A stretch of DNA of 64,000 nucleotides from Leptospira venezuelensis. GTDB lineage: Bacteria; Spirochaetota; Leptospiria; Leptospirales; Leptospiraceae. A program made the translations under genes and the position numbers. The DNA lies in assembly GCF_002150035.1 (NCBI RefSeq), contig NZ_NETS01000011.1, positions 434,001-498,000 on the forward strand. The letters are read 5' to 3'. A model generated the notes under the pieces. The model had not been told where the DNA came from, did no database searches, and saw only the letters and a list, made by a program, of their open reading frames with translations. This document shows positions 34,980-45,256 of this stretch, in pieces. Each line of letters opens with the position of its first letter. Position 1 is the stretch's first letter.

Positions 34980-36257
34980 ATGGATTTACATTTTGTTTCC
35001 CCGAAAGAAGCGGTTTCAGAGATCAAAAACGGCCAAAGAGTTTTTATTCACAGTGTATATGCTGCTCCAAAACTCCTGATAGAAGCATTAAGCGCCAGAG
35101 CTTCCGAATTACAAAATATCGAGATGGTCCACATCCATACGGAAGGAGAAGTTCCATATGCACAAAATGGAATGGAGTCTTCATTTCATACAAACGCTCT
35201 ATTCGTAGGCGCAAACATGAGAGAAGCTGTGAAAGAAGGAAGAGCGGATTATCTACCCATCTTTTTAAGCGAGTGCCCTTCACTTTTTAGAAAACAGATA
35301 CTTCCGTTGGATGTGGCTCTTATCTCAGTTTCCCCTCCTGATAAACATGGGTTTTGTTCTTTAGGAGTTTCAGTCGATATAAGCAAAGCAGCCGTAGATT
35401 CAGCGAGCATTGTAATCGCTCAAGTGAATCGTTTTATGCCAAGAACTCACGGAGATGGAATTATTCATATAAATAAGATCCATAAATTAGTAGAAGGTAA
35501 TATACCTTTATTAGAATCAAAACATACTGCACCGGATCAAGTAGAAAGTAAAATAGGAGAATATATTGCTGGTCTTGTAGAAGATGGAGCCACTCTTCAA
35601 ATGGGAATAGGCGCCATTCCGGACGCAGTTCTTACTTGTTTACTAAATCATAAAGATCTTGGAATTCATACAGAGATGTTCTCAGACGGTGTTATTCCAT
35701 TGGTAGAAAAAGGAATTATCACTGGAAAAAATAAAAAAATCCATCCAGGAAAGATAGTAACTGGTTTTGTAATGGGAACTAGAAAACTATACGATTTTGT
35801 GGATGATAATCCCGAAGTTGTATTTTTAGATATAGGTTATATCAACGACACTGCTAATATTCGCAAAAATCCTAAAGTAACCGCAATCAATTCTGCTATC
35901 GAAGTTGATCTTACGGGACAAGTTTGCGCGGATTCTATCGGAACCAGACAGTATTCTGGAGTGGGAGGACAGATGGATTTTATCCGAGGTGCTTCTCTTT
36001 CAGAAGGTGGTAAGCCGATTATAGCACTTCCTTCAGTAACTTCTCATGGAAAATCAAGAATTGCTCCAATTCTACAACCTGGCGCAAGCGTAACCACCAC
36101 AAGAGCAAATGTTCATTATGTAATCACTGAATACGGAATTGCCGATCTTTACGGCAAAAATCTAAAACAAAGAGCAAAACTACTTACACAAATTGCCCAT
36201 CCAAACCATCGAGAATCTTTGGAAAGAGAAGCATTCGAACGGTTCAAAGGATTTTAA
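34980..36257 (+). CDS. Acetyl-CoA hydrolase/CoA-transferase family protein
   Basis: The protein has 425 residues, the length of 4-hydroxybutyrate/butyrate-type CoA-transferases and acetyl-CoA hydrolases. The N-terminal half holds the Rossmann-like part and PPDKHGFCSLGVSVDISKAA near 115-135. A GxGxIP loop GIGAIPDAVL lies near 205-214. The C-terminal domain has the conserved NSAIEVDLTGQVCADS near 305, whose Glu is the likely catalytic residue that forms a glutamyl-CoA intermediate, then GVGGQMDFIRGA and STT-type end TTRANVHYVITEYGIADLYG. It moves CoA between short-chain acids; the substrate is unknown. It is followed by the cco cluster after an FNR-type site. Confidence 0.88.
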   Translation: MDLHFVSPKEAVSEIKNGQRVFIHSVYAAPKLLIEALSARASELQNIEMVHIHTEGEVPYAQNGMESSFHTNALFVGANMREAVKEGRADYLPIFLSECPSLFRKQILPLDVALISVSPPDKHGFCSLGVSVDISKAAVDSASIVIAQVNRFMPRTHGDGIIHINKIHKLVEGNIPLLESKHTAPDQVESKIGEYIAGLVEDGATLQMGIGAIPDAVLTCLLNHKDLGIHTEMFSDGVIPLVEKGIITGKNKKIHPGKIVTGFVMGTRKLYDFVDDNPEVVFLDIGYINDTANIRKNPKVTAINSAIEVDLTGQVCADSIGTRQYSGVGGQMDFIRGASLSEGGKPIIALPSVTSHGKSRIAPILQPGASVTTTRANVHYVITEYGIADLYGKNLKQRAKLLTQIAHPNHRESLEREAFERFKGF

Positions 36258-36355
36258 TTCTCAAAATCGAAAAAACCAATACACATTCTAGTATACATTA
36301 GAATTTCATTAAACACTAATTTATTGACATTCTAATTTAGATCTCCATCATCCTC

Positions 36356-36369
36356 TTGACAATTATCAA
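36356..36369. promoter_or_regulatory. FNR/CRP-type box upstream of ccoN
   Basis: TTGACAATTATCAA matches the FNR consensus TTGAT-N4-ATCAA in nine of ten fixed positions. It extends to CTTGACAATTATCAAG, a palindrome with a single mismatched pair. It lies 100 bases before the ccoN start. A Crp/Fnr-family gene is encoded 9 kb away at the end of the same cluster. Confidence 0.7.
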
Positions 36370-36468
36370 GACCGTTTCGAAGGAAGAAAAAGTCGGATTA
36401 CTTGCGTTTCGACATTCCAATCTGAATATGGAATTTATCCTTCACGGAAAAAACCGGAGAGATCAAGA

Positions 36469-37904
<1,436 letters not shown>

Positions 37905-37908
<4 letters not shown>

Positions 37909-38594
37909 ATTGGTTCGACAAATTACTGGATTGGTTCTCCGGTTTTACAGATCAGTGGGAAAAACACGGAGTTAAGTTCACACTTTATACCACGATCGCT
38001 ATTTTGATCGGCGGACTATTTGAATTGGTTCCTCCATTCTTTCTCACGAAGACGGCAGAGCCCATTCAAAACGTAAAGCCGTATAACGCGCTGGAATTGG
38101 CAGGAAGAGATGTCTATCAAAAGGAAGGATGTAATAATTGCCATACTCAAATGATACGTCCTTTCAAATGGGAAGTAGATCGTTTCGATCCAGGACATTC
38201 CTATGGCAAAGATGGATATTCCAAAGCTGGGGAATATGTTTACGACCACCCTTTCTTATGGGGATCCAAAAGAACAGGCCCAGATCTTGCTCACGAATCA
38301 CAGATCCAACCGTCTGCGGAATGGCATAAGACACATTTGATCAACCCTAGAGATACTGCAAAAGGTTCTATCATGCCTGCTTATCCTTGGTTGTTCGAAG
38401 AATCTTCTATCGTTGACGCTTCTAAGATCGCGGACCATATGAGAGGTCTTCAAAAGATAGGAGTTCCTTATACAGAAGAAGATATTTCTTCCGCTCCTTC
38501 TCTATTAGCAGGTAAAACGGCTGGGGATGCTCTTATCGCTTATCTTCTGAAATTAGGAAGAGATACCGCCGAATTATCTAAAAGTTTACAGTGA
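37905..38594 (+). CDS. ccoO: cbb3-type cytochrome c oxidase subunit II (monohaem)
   Basis: The protein has 229 residues: one N-terminal membrane helix (about 25-50), then a periplasmic domain with haem c site CNNCH near residue 76. A distal Met is probably in GSIMPAYPWLF near 158. Motifs RTGPDLAHES and HLINPRDTAKGSIMPAY are the usual CcoO ones. It carries electrons from soluble or CcoP haem to CcoN. Start ATG 37905 overlaps the ccoN stop (ATGA). Confidence 0.95.
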
Positions 38595-38602
38595 GGCGCA
38601 AT

Positions 38603-38749
38603 GTGGATTTAGATACATTACAAATTTATAAATCGTTAAGGCTTCCAATCCTGGTGCTTTCCATCTTTACGATTATCTTATACGTATATAGAAGTTCCAG
38701 AAAGGAAAGAATGGAAAAACCTAAATTCAGAATGCTGGAGGAGGATTAA
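38603..38749 (+). CDS. ccoQ: CcoQ-like small cbb3 oxidase subunit
   Basis: A 48-residue frame starts at GTG 38603, with GAGG six bases upstream, and ends one base before ccoP. It has one membrane helix (SLRLPILVLSIFTIILYVY, about residues 11-29), then a charged tail SSRKERMEKPKFRMLEED. Place, length and layout match CcoQ, which stabilises the cbb3 complex. Its tail resembles that of CcoS (KYRMLFEED), which is normal for these two small proteins. Confidence 0.8.
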   Translation: MDLDTLQIYKSLRLPILVLSIFTIILYVYRSSRKERMEKPKFRMLEED

Positions 38750-38750
38750 T

Positions 38751-39284
38751 ATGAGCGATCCTAACAAGGAATTCGACGGGATCAGACAGGCAGACAATCC
38801 TCTTCCTGAATGGTGGAAATGGGTGTTCTTAGGATGTATAATCTTCGCGGGATTTTATGCTGTATACTTCCACGTTTTTTCAGATTGGGGAACGAACGAA
38901 TATTACGCTGCTCAAATACAGGAATATGAAAAAGAATTTCCAAACCGTAATGTTGCCGTAGAGTCCAAAGATGGATCTAATCCGTTCAGAGGAAATCAAG
39001 ATGCGATCAGTGCGGGACAAAAAACGTTCCAAACCTACTGTGTTGCTTGTCATGGTCCAACTGGAGAAGGCTTAGTCGGCCCAAATCTAATGGATAAAGA
39101 ATGGCTGCATGGAAATACGGATCTTGAACTTTATGAAACCGTTATGAAAGGAATTTCAGTAGAAAGGGCTAAATTGAACAGAGGGCCTATGCCTGCACAC
39201 GAGAACTCATTGGGTTCCGAAAAAGTATACCAAGTGCTTGCATGGTTAGCCTCCAAAAACCCGGAGCTTAAATCTTCCAAATAA
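38751..39284 (+). CDS. ccoP: Short monohaem CcoP-like cytochrome c subunit
   Basis: The protein has 177 residues with GGAGGAGG upstream of ATG 38751. The N-terminus has the CcoP signature NPLPEWWKWVFLGCIIFAGF, a membrane helix (about 22-42) and then one cytochrome c domain with CVACH near residue 97 and a late Met in GPMPAH near 144. Standard CcoP is about 300 residues and has two CxxCH haem sites; this one has a single site, so the second domain is missing. No frameshift is seen in the surroundings. It should be the electron entry subunit, using one haem only. Confidence 0.92.
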   Translation: MSDPNKEFDGIRQADNPLPEWWKWVFLGCIIFAGFYAVYFHVFSDWGTNEYYAAQIQEYEKEFPNRNVAVESKDGSNPFRGNQDAISAGQKTFQTYCVACHGPTGEGLVGPNLMDKEWLHGNTDLELYETVMKGISVERAKLNRGPMPAHENSLGSEKVYQVLAWLASKNPELKSSK

Positions 39285-39320
39285 ATTCAACCGTCTCAGA
39301 GGATCATAAGGAGGGGCAAA

Positions 39321-40688
39321 ATGATCATTTCAAGACCAATGCAGGGAAAGATAAGGACCGCAAGAAATTACGTCCAGGTATTCTTGGTTCTTCTCTTTTT
39401 TATAACGCCTTGGATTCGCTGGGACGGATTTCAAGTTATCCGATTGGATATACCGGATAGAAAATTTTTTCTATTCGGTAATATTTTTATTCCTCAAGAA
39501 GGATACTTTCTTCATCTATTCTTGATCTCAGCAGGACTTTCCCTTTTCTTTTTCACTACTCTAATTGGTAGAGTTTGGTGCGGATGGGCTTGCCCACAAA
39601 CGATCTATTCGGATATTTTCGATTGGATTGGACGAAAGATCCAAAATTCCAAATACGGAAAACAAGACGCAAACCGAGCTCTGATAGTTTTAACTCATGT
39701 AGCTTGGATCTTAGTCAGTTTTGCAGCGTCTTTTGCGTGGATCTCATATTTTGCGGATCCATACCAAATGATCTCTTATTTCAAAAATCCTAATGCGAAC
39801 TTTCCGACCTGGTCCTTATTTCTTGGATTTTTCACATTTGCTATGTATGCAGATATAGCATTCATTCGAGAACAATTTTGTAAATATGGATGTCCTTATG
39901 CACGTTTCCAAACTGTGATGATGGATAATCATTCAGTCAATATCACTTATGATTATGTAAGAGGTGAACCAAGAAGAAAAGGAACTACAAAGATTGGGGA
40001 TTGTACCGCTTGCAATATGTGTCTAGTAGTATGTCCTACAGGGATAGACATCAGAGAAGGAGCGAATCCTTGGTGTATCGCCTGTGGAAAATGTTCAGAC
40101 GCATGCACAAAACAAATGGCCAAGGAAGACAAAAAATCACTGATTGGATATTGGTCTGAAAATCAAATTTCCCAAAAAGGATCTCCTATCAAGTGGATCC
40201 GCCCAAGAACAGTAGTATATGCTCTTTTCTTAATTCTTACAATTTCTGCCATCGGGATCTTATTATCCAGCAGAGTCCCACTATATTTATCTGTAATTCC
40301 GGATAGAAACATACAGCCGATGATAGTCCAAAACGGTGTTGTTCGGAATTTCTACGAAGTACAAATGCAAAATTTAACTCCTAAGGACAGAACCTTAAAA
40401 TTCGAAATAGAAAGTTCCGATCTTCAGGGAGAGAGAAAGATACTCGTAGGCGGAACAGAAGAAGCCATTGTTGAACTAAAAGGTGATTCAGATGCCAGAT
40501 ACAGACTCCTTATAGAACTCAAAATTGCAGAACAAGATGCTCAAAAAAGAAGTCATGATATTAAGCTAAAAGTGATGGACATTCAGGATTTTGAATATTC
40601 GAAATCGGAGACAGTTCCATTCTTACTTCCGGTTTCTATATCCGGATGGAAATTACCAAATGATGAGAGGATAGTTCATGGACGTTAG
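39321..40688 (+). CDS. ccoG: cbb3 oxidase assembly ferredoxin-like protein
   Basis: The protein has 455 residues with AAGGAGGGG before ATG 39321. Several N-terminal membrane helices carry CGWACPQTIYSD near 90 and a further Cys pair (EQFCKYGCPYARFQT near 195), followed by two [4Fe-4S] motifs, CTACNMCLVVCPTG near 230 and CIACGKCSDACT near 253. A further helix (about 298-316) and a periplasmic C-terminal domain complete the CcoG/RdxA/FixG layout. CcoG is believed to reduce copper in the membrane during cbb3 assembly. It overlaps ccoH by 11 bases. Confidence 0.95.
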   Translation: MIISRPMQGKIRTARNYVQVFLVLLFFITPWIRWDGFQVIRLDIPDRKFFLFGNIFIPQEGYFLHLFLISAGLSLFFFTTLIGRVWCGWACPQTIYSDIFDWIGRKIQNSKYGKQDANRALIVLTHVAWILVSFAASFAWISYFADPYQMISYFKNPNANFPTWSLFLGFFTFAMYADIAFIREQFCKYGCPYARFQTVMMDNHSVNITYDYVRGEPRRKGTTKIGDCTACNMCLVVCPTGIDIREGANPWCIACGKCSDACTKQMAKEDKKSLIGYWSENQISQKGSPIKWIRPRTVVYALFLILTISAIGILLSSRVPLYLSVIPDRNIQPMIVQNGVVRNFYEVQMQNLTPKDRTLKFEIESSDLQGERKILVGGTEEAIVELKGDSDARYRLLIELKIAEQDAQKRSHDIKLKVMDIQDFEYSKSETVPFLLPVSISGWKLPNDERIVHGR

Positions 40689-41163
40689 TTTAAAAAGAGC
40701 ATTTTGGGCCATCAAGATCGCATTCCTGGCAATGTTCGTAGCTACGTTTTTTACGGTAAAACTTGCATTGGCAGGACATACCCCTACTATCGATTCTAAC
40801 TATTACGAAAAAGGACTTAAATACGAACAGTCCATTCTGTCTCAAAGAAAAATGATAGAGAACGGCTACGGATTCCAAGCCGATTGGATCCAAAATCCGG
40901 GCTCCCTCCAATCAGGAAAACAAGAACTCCAGCTGGAATTTAAACATGGACAACAAAAAATCCAGGGCGCTCAAATCCAAGTCCAGTTGGACAAGACAGC
41001 AACTGAAAAGTTCAATGAGAGCGTTACATTTAAGGAAACTTCCCCTGGAAATTACAAAGGAATACTCTCTATTCCTTTCCCGGGAGAATGGAGAATTTCT
41101 ATCTCTGCTAAAACTCCCGAAGGAGTCTTGGAAAAGACTGTTTCGGTTAAGGTAATCCATTGA
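40678..41163 (+). CDS. ccoH: FixH/CcoH family protein
   Basis: The protein has 161 residues. One N-terminal membrane helix (about residues 8-32) precedes DSNYYEKGLKYEQSILSQRK, the mark of the FixH family. The soluble part is a beta-sandwich (about 80-160, for example SPGNYKGILSIPFPGEWRIS). CcoH stays with the cbb3 complex and helps its stability or copper insertion. It overlaps ccoG at its start and ccoI at its end by four bases, so all are co-translated. Confidence 0.93.
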   Translation: MDVSLKRAFWAIKIAFLAMFVATFFTVKLALAGHTPTIDSNYYEKGLKYEQSILSQRKMIENGYGFQADWIQNPGSLQSGKQELQLEFKHGQQKIQGAQIQVQLDKTATEKFNESVTFKETSPGNYKGILSIPFPGEWRISISAKTPEGVLEKTVSVKVIH

Positions 41164-43625
41164 AAGTATTAGAAAACAAAACATTATGTTTTCATTGTAA
41201 TACTGAAATTGACGGAGTATCCATACGCAGAACAGAACAAGGAGCTGAAAGAGAATATTGCTGCAACGGATGTGCAGAAATCTCTCATTTATTACTCGAA
41301 AACGGATTGGACCAATTCTACCAAATCAGAGGGACCCAATCCTTAGAACCAATCGATCCAGAACGCCAAAAATTCTCTTCAGAAGAACTGGATAATGAAT
41401 CCGTATATTCTGAATATTTGGAAAAGAAGAATGGCCCGGAATCGAATGTTTATATCACAATCACAAACCTACATTGTTCCGCATGTGTTTGGCTAATTGA
41501 AACTGTTCTTACAAAAACAGAGGGAGTCAAAGATGCAAGGATCAATTTCGGAACCGGAAGGCTTAAAGTAGGATTCGACCTTTCTAAGATCACACTTGGA
41601 AAAATGATCAAAACGATCGAAGGTTTGGGATACAAGGCCAAACTTTATTCGCCTCTAAAAGCAGAATCGAAAGTAGAGAAACCGTTCAGAGAACTAAGCA
41701 TGCGAATGATAGTAGCAGGCTTTTGCTGGGGAAATATAATGTTATTCTCCGCAAGTCTTTATGCTGGCTATTTCGAAGGAATGGAATTCAATATTAAAAA
41801 TTTATTCCATTATATTTCCTGGATATTCGCTACTCCTGTTTATTTTTACTCTGGCTACCCTTTCTGGAAGGGAGCATACGAATCCTGGAAAAGAAAACTA
41901 CTTGGGATGGATACATTATTATTCGCAGGAGTTAGTCTCGCCTACTTCTACAGTATCTATGTAACCATTTCAGGAAAAGGAGAAGTTTATTTTGACTCCG
42001 TTTGCACCATTTACTTCTTCATCTTGCTTGGAAAATACTTTGAAGCAATGATCCGATATAAAGCGGGTGCTAAAATAGGAGAATTACTCTCTCTCCTTCC
42101 TGAAGAATATGAAGTTTCTAAAAAAGGAATCTGGTCTAAACATTCCGCCTCTTCGATCGAAAAGGGAGACTTGGTCAGATTAGCTTTAGGAAGTAAAGTA
42201 CCGGTAGATGGTATTTTAGAATCCGAGACTGCATTTTTTGATGAATCCGTTTTGACTGGAGAAAGTAAACCCATCCGAAAGTCAAAAGGTGCAGAGATAA
42301 AAGCTGGTTCAGTTTCACTTACTACGGATGTAAAATTCCAAGCAAAAGGAAACGCAAACGAAAGTTCATTGGCACAAATCGGCCGAATATTAGAAGATTC
42401 TTTATTAACAAAACCAAAAATCCAAAGAAGCACGGATAAACTAGCAGCGATATTTATAAAAGTTGTTTTGTTTGTTGCAATCGGTACATTTATTTATTGG
42501 TTAAATTTTTATTTCACGGAAGAGGCAATCTTAAATACTATCAGTGTATTGATCGTTGCCTGCCCTTGCGCCTTAGGCTTAAGTGTTCCAGCAGCATTAG
42601 TCATTAGCCATCTACTCCAATCAAAAGAAGGAGTGCTTGTCAAAAATCCTGAATCTGTAGAAATTTTAGCAAAGGCAAATCGCATCTTCTTTGATAAAAC
42701 CGGAACTTTGACCACAGGAAAATTAGAATTAAATGATGAGAAGTATTTTGCTTTATACGAAAATCCATCTAAACTCAGAGAGATAGCAATTAAATTAGAA
42801 TCCAAGTCCTCTCACCCAATAGCAAAATCCATTATAGAAGCGTTCACAAACCAAGTATCTCAATCCTTGGAGAAAATCCCCGTAAATAATATATCCAGTA
42901 GTTATGCGTTTGAATCCGCAGGATGGAACTCCTACAAAGAAATTCCTGGGGAAGGAATGGAGGCAAAATTCCAGGACAAGATCTACAGGATCGGAAAGAA
43001 AAGTTTTGCTTGGGAAACTAAACCTGAAAACGACGGATGGGTCCACCTTTCCGAAAATGGAATCCCTTTAGCAGCCTGGGAATTTAGGGATAAAGCAAGA
43101 GCAGAAGCAAAAGGATCTCTTCAAGAATTAAGATCACTTTTTTCTAATATGGAAATATTATCTGGAGATATCCCTTCCAAAGTGGAAACACTTTCCAAAG
43201 AATTGGGAATACAGAATTATAAGGCGAACCTAACTCCAATCCAAAAGAAGGAAAGGATTATTGAGGCCCAGTCATCTGGAGAAGTGGTTCTTATGGTCGG
43301 TGACGGGATCAATGATTCCGCATGTATCGCTCAGGCGGACCTCGGAATTTCCATGGGAATGGGCTCGGACCTCTCGTTAGATAAATCGGATATTATTCTA
43401 GTAAAAGATAAATTAGACTCACTTCCAAAATCAGTGTTGATCGCAAGAAAAACAAGAAAGGTTATTCTTCAAAACATATGCCTTTCTTTAGTTTATAACT
43501 CTATAATGATCCCTTTAGCAGCAAGCGGATTAATGCTTCCAGTGATCTGCGCTGGCTTTATGACATTAAGCTCTCTAACCGTAGTTCTAAATTCAATTTC
43601 TTTAAAGCATAGGGTATTTACATGA
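41160..43625 (+). CDS. ccoI: Copper-transporting P1B-type ATPase for cbb3 oxidase
   Basis: The protein has 821 residues with TTG start 41160, overlapping the ccoH stop. The N-terminal domain has two Cys pairs (CFHC and CCNGC, about residues 10-40), typical of CcoI. Then an HMA domain follows with HCSACVWLIETVL near 102. The core has the TGES actuator loop (DESVLTGESKPIRK near 362), the ion site ACPCALGLS near 462 and the phosphorylation motif FFDKTGTLT near 510. A hinge MVGDGINDSA lies near 718. It exports or delivers Cu(I) across the membrane for CuB of cbb3 oxidase rather than for detoxification, as is usual for ccoI in this neighbourhood. Confidence 0.95.
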   Translation: MKVLENKTLCFHCNTEIDGVSIRRTEQGAEREYCCNGCAEISHLLLENGLDQFYQIRGTQSLEPIDPERQKFSSEELDNESVYSEYLEKKNGPESNVYITITNLHCSACVWLIETVLTKTEGVKDARINFGTGRLKVGFDLSKITLGKMIKTIEGLGYKAKLYSPLKAESKVEKPFRELSMRMIVAGFCWGNIMLFSASLYAGYFEGMEFNIKNLFHYISWIFATPVYFYSGYPFWKGAYESWKRKLLGMDTLLFAGVSLAYFYSIYVTISGKGEVYFDSVCTIYFFILLGKYFEAMIRYKAGAKIGELLSLLPEEYEVSKKGIWSKHSASSIEKGDLVRLALGSKVPVDGILESETAFFDESVLTGESKPIRKSKGAEIKAGSVSLTTDVKFQAKGNANESSLAQIGRILEDSLLTKPKIQRSTDKLAAIFIKVVLFVAIGTFIYWLNFYFTEEAILNTISVLIVACPCALGLSVPAALVISHLLQSKEGVLVKNPESVEILAKANRIFFDKTGTLTTGKLELNDEKYFALYENPSKLREIAIKLESKSSHPIAKSIIEAFTNQVSQSLEKIPVNNISSSYAFESAGWNSYKEIPGEGMEAKFQDKIYRIGKKSFAWETKPENDGWVHLSENGIPLAAWEFRDKARAEAKGSLQELRSLFSNMEILSGDIPSKVETLSKELGIQNYKANLTPIQKKERIIEAQSSGEVVLMVGDGINDSACIAQADLGISMGMGSDLSLDKSDIILVKDKLDSLPKSVLIARKTRKVILQNICLSLVYNSIMIPLAASGLMLPVICAGFMTLSSLTVVLNSISLKHRVFT

Positions 43626-43780
43626 ACGCTTTATATCTGACAATTCCGATAGCACTTGTGATCTCTTTCGGAGCATTTTACGTATTCCTTCTCAATATTA
43701 AGTCAGGCCAATATGAAGACATAGAAGGACCTAAATACAGAATGTTATTTGAAGAAGACAAACAGGAAAAATCGAATTAG
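43622..43780 (+). CDS. ccoS: CcoS cbb3 oxidase maturation protein
   Basis: The frame is 52 residues long, starting at ATG 43622 inside the ccoI stop (ATGA). It has one N-terminal membrane helix (LYLTIPIALVISFGAFYVFL, about residues 4-23). The conserved family end GQYEDIEGPKYRMLFEED follows. Small, conserved and placed as in other cco clusters, it is needed for cofactor insertion into cbb3 oxidase in other bacteria. It ends nine bases before the next gene. Confidence 0.92.
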   Translation: MNALYLTIPIALVISFGAFYVFLLNIKSGQYEDIEGPKYRMLFEEDKQEKSN

Positions 43781-43789
43781 GAGTATATT

Positions 43790-44542
43790 ATGGAACTTAC
43801 TTCTGCGATATTATTTGGATCTTTTTTAAACGGACTAACAGGCTCTTTCCATTGTTTGGGGATGTGCGGTCCCTTGGCAGGAAGTTTAAACCTCACACTT
43901 TCCCCTTCAGACAAAAAGATGAGTCCTATTCTATTACAAACTTTGTATAATATAGGAAGGCTTGTCTCGTACACCTCTATCGGTTTAGGCTTTGGATTTC
44001 TGGGAAAGGTTACGAACCAAAGTCTATCTCTTTTACTACCGGCTCAAGAATTTGCCGCTTGGTTCGGAGCAGCATTCATCCTACTCTTTGGACTTTCAAT
44101 TCTATTCCAAAAAGATTGGACTCAAAATAAATTTTTCTCTAAGATATTTTCTAAAGTTGGATCCAAACTTTTAAAATCCAGAGAGAATAAAAGTCCAGGC
44201 TCCCGTTTAGTTATCGGTTTTATGTTTGGGATGCTGACTGGATTTCTACCTTGTGGGATCTTATATCCTGCATTCGTGATGGCATTTGCAACAGGTTCTC
44301 CTGCATTTGGTGCATTAAGTATGTTCTTCTTCTTTTTAGGAACCTTCCCATTACTTTTTGGTTTCGGTTTAGGATTTAGAATGATCTTAGCAAAATTTGG
44401 AAAAGACAAACTTAAACTCGCAGGTTTTGCGATTATACTTCTTTCTATTTCGTTAATGTTATTCCGAATGAATCATACTCATAACCATTCTATGCCAGAA
44501 GGGAAAATGGAAGAAGGTGGTCATCACCACCACCATCATTAA
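43790..44542 (+). CDS. SafE/UreH-like membrane protein with His-rich tail
   Basis: The protein has 250 residues and about six membrane helices with the HCLGMCGPLAG motif near residue 22, characteristic of the sulfite-exporter-like (TauE/SafE, DsbD_2-type) proteins next to cco clusters. A second GFLPCGILYPAFV motif near 153 gives another Cys-Pro-type site. The C-terminus is M/H-rich: FRMNHTHNHSMPEGKMEEGG followed by six His. These are natural metal ligands, so a role in copper handling for cbb3 assembly is likely by context. It follows ccoS by nine bases and is the last gene of the cluster. Confidence 0.85.
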   Translation: MELTSAILFGSFLNGLTGSFHCLGMCGPLAGSLNLTLSPSDKKMSPILLQTLYNIGRLVSYTSIGLGFGFLGKVTNQSLSLLLPAQEFAAWFGAAFILLFGLSILFQKDWTQNKFFSKIFSKVGSKLLKSRENKSPGSRLVIGFMFGMLTGFLPCGILYPAFVMAFATGSPAFGALSMFFFFLGTFPLLFGFGLGFRMILAKFGKDKLKLAGFAIILLSISLMLFRMNHTHNHSMPEGKMEEGGHHHHHH

Positions 44543-44545
44543 ATC

Positions 44546-45214
44546 TTAAAATTCAGAAAATTCCCTGGATCTTTTTTCAGGGAATAGATACCATCTTTGG
44601 ATTGCTTCTGATACCATAAACCACTTAGTATTATCTTCAAAATGGCTGGGAGACCCAGGCACAAAATAAACTTTTTTAACAGAGCTCTGTATCTTCGAAA
44701 GAACGGAACGATTGACTATTCTTCCCGTAAAATCCAGTTCTCCTAAAATATTTAACACCGAAGCATTCAAAAACTTGCCACTATATTCCTGAAGACCGTT
44801 CCCAATCAGTATCAAACTTTCCACAGGAGAATCCGAACTTCCCGCTGCACGGAACATCCTTCCCGCAATTGCCGAAGAACCTATATAAGATATTTTTAAA
44901 GAATTTGCGCCTTCAATATTTTTGATCTGCCTAGTGATCTCGGAAAGGCGGTCCGACAAAAGATTCGTATCGGAACGATTTGCATGTATCTCCCTTTCTT
45001 CTTGAGTTAATAAACCTTTTAGAAAAAGAGTAGCCACTCCCCTTTCATTCAGATAATTTCTCATCTTAGAAAATCGATCTGCAAATTTATCGTCTTTTTC
45101 ATCCGAGACTATAATCGCTAAAAATGCGGCCTGGCTCGGAATAAAAAGTTCACCTTTTAGTTGGACCCGATTTATTTGAAAGTCGAGAGTGGTTTGAAGA
45201 TCATATCGGACCAT
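44546..45214 (-). CDS. Alpha/beta-hydrolase-like protein
   Basis: The protein has 222 residues; start at 45214 (MVRYDLQTTLDF). The pattern beta strand/AFLAIIVSDEKDD, LNERGVATLFLK, the elbow-like YIGSSAIAGRMF near residue 113 and the final SHFED fits small alpha/beta hydrolases of the dienelactone-hydrolase type. The elbow is GSSAIAG, which lacks the second Gly of G-x-S-x-G. The candidate nucleophile is one of the two Ser and activity is uncertain. It converges with the SafE gene, four bases apart. Confidence 0.55.
   Translation of the reverse strand: MVRYDLQTTLDFQINRVQLKGELFIPSQAAFLAIIVSDEKDDKFADRFSKMRNYLNERGVATLFLKGLLTQEEREIHANRSDTNLLSDRLSEITRQIKNIEGANSLKISYIGSSAIAGRMFRAAGSSDSPVESLILIGNGLQEYSGKFLNASVLNILGELDFTGRIVNRSVLSKIQSSVKKVYFVPGSPSHFEDNTKWFMVSEAIQRWYLFPEKRSREFSEF
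44560..44585. terminator. Hairpin at the convergent cco / hydrolase boundary
   Basis: ATTCCCTG (44560-44567) and CAGGGAAT (44578-44585) form a perfect 8-bp stem with a T-rich 10-base loop. It lies 18 bases after the cco cluster end and inside the last codons of the leftward hydrolase. Confidence 0.5.
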
Positions 45215-45256
45215 TTTAAAAAACTTTAATTTTTAATTTAGAAAAGGTTCGAATAC

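Noticed and set aside
42363..42384. TGGCAC inside ccoI as another sigma-54 site
   Set aside because: The -12 TTGC box is missing at the right distance and it is deep within a coding region.
44525..44542. Hexahistidine C-terminus as an engineered tag
   Set aside because: It follows naturally from a Met/His-rich tail in an otherwise ordinary cco neighbourhood with no vector sequence; a natural metal site is the simpler reading.
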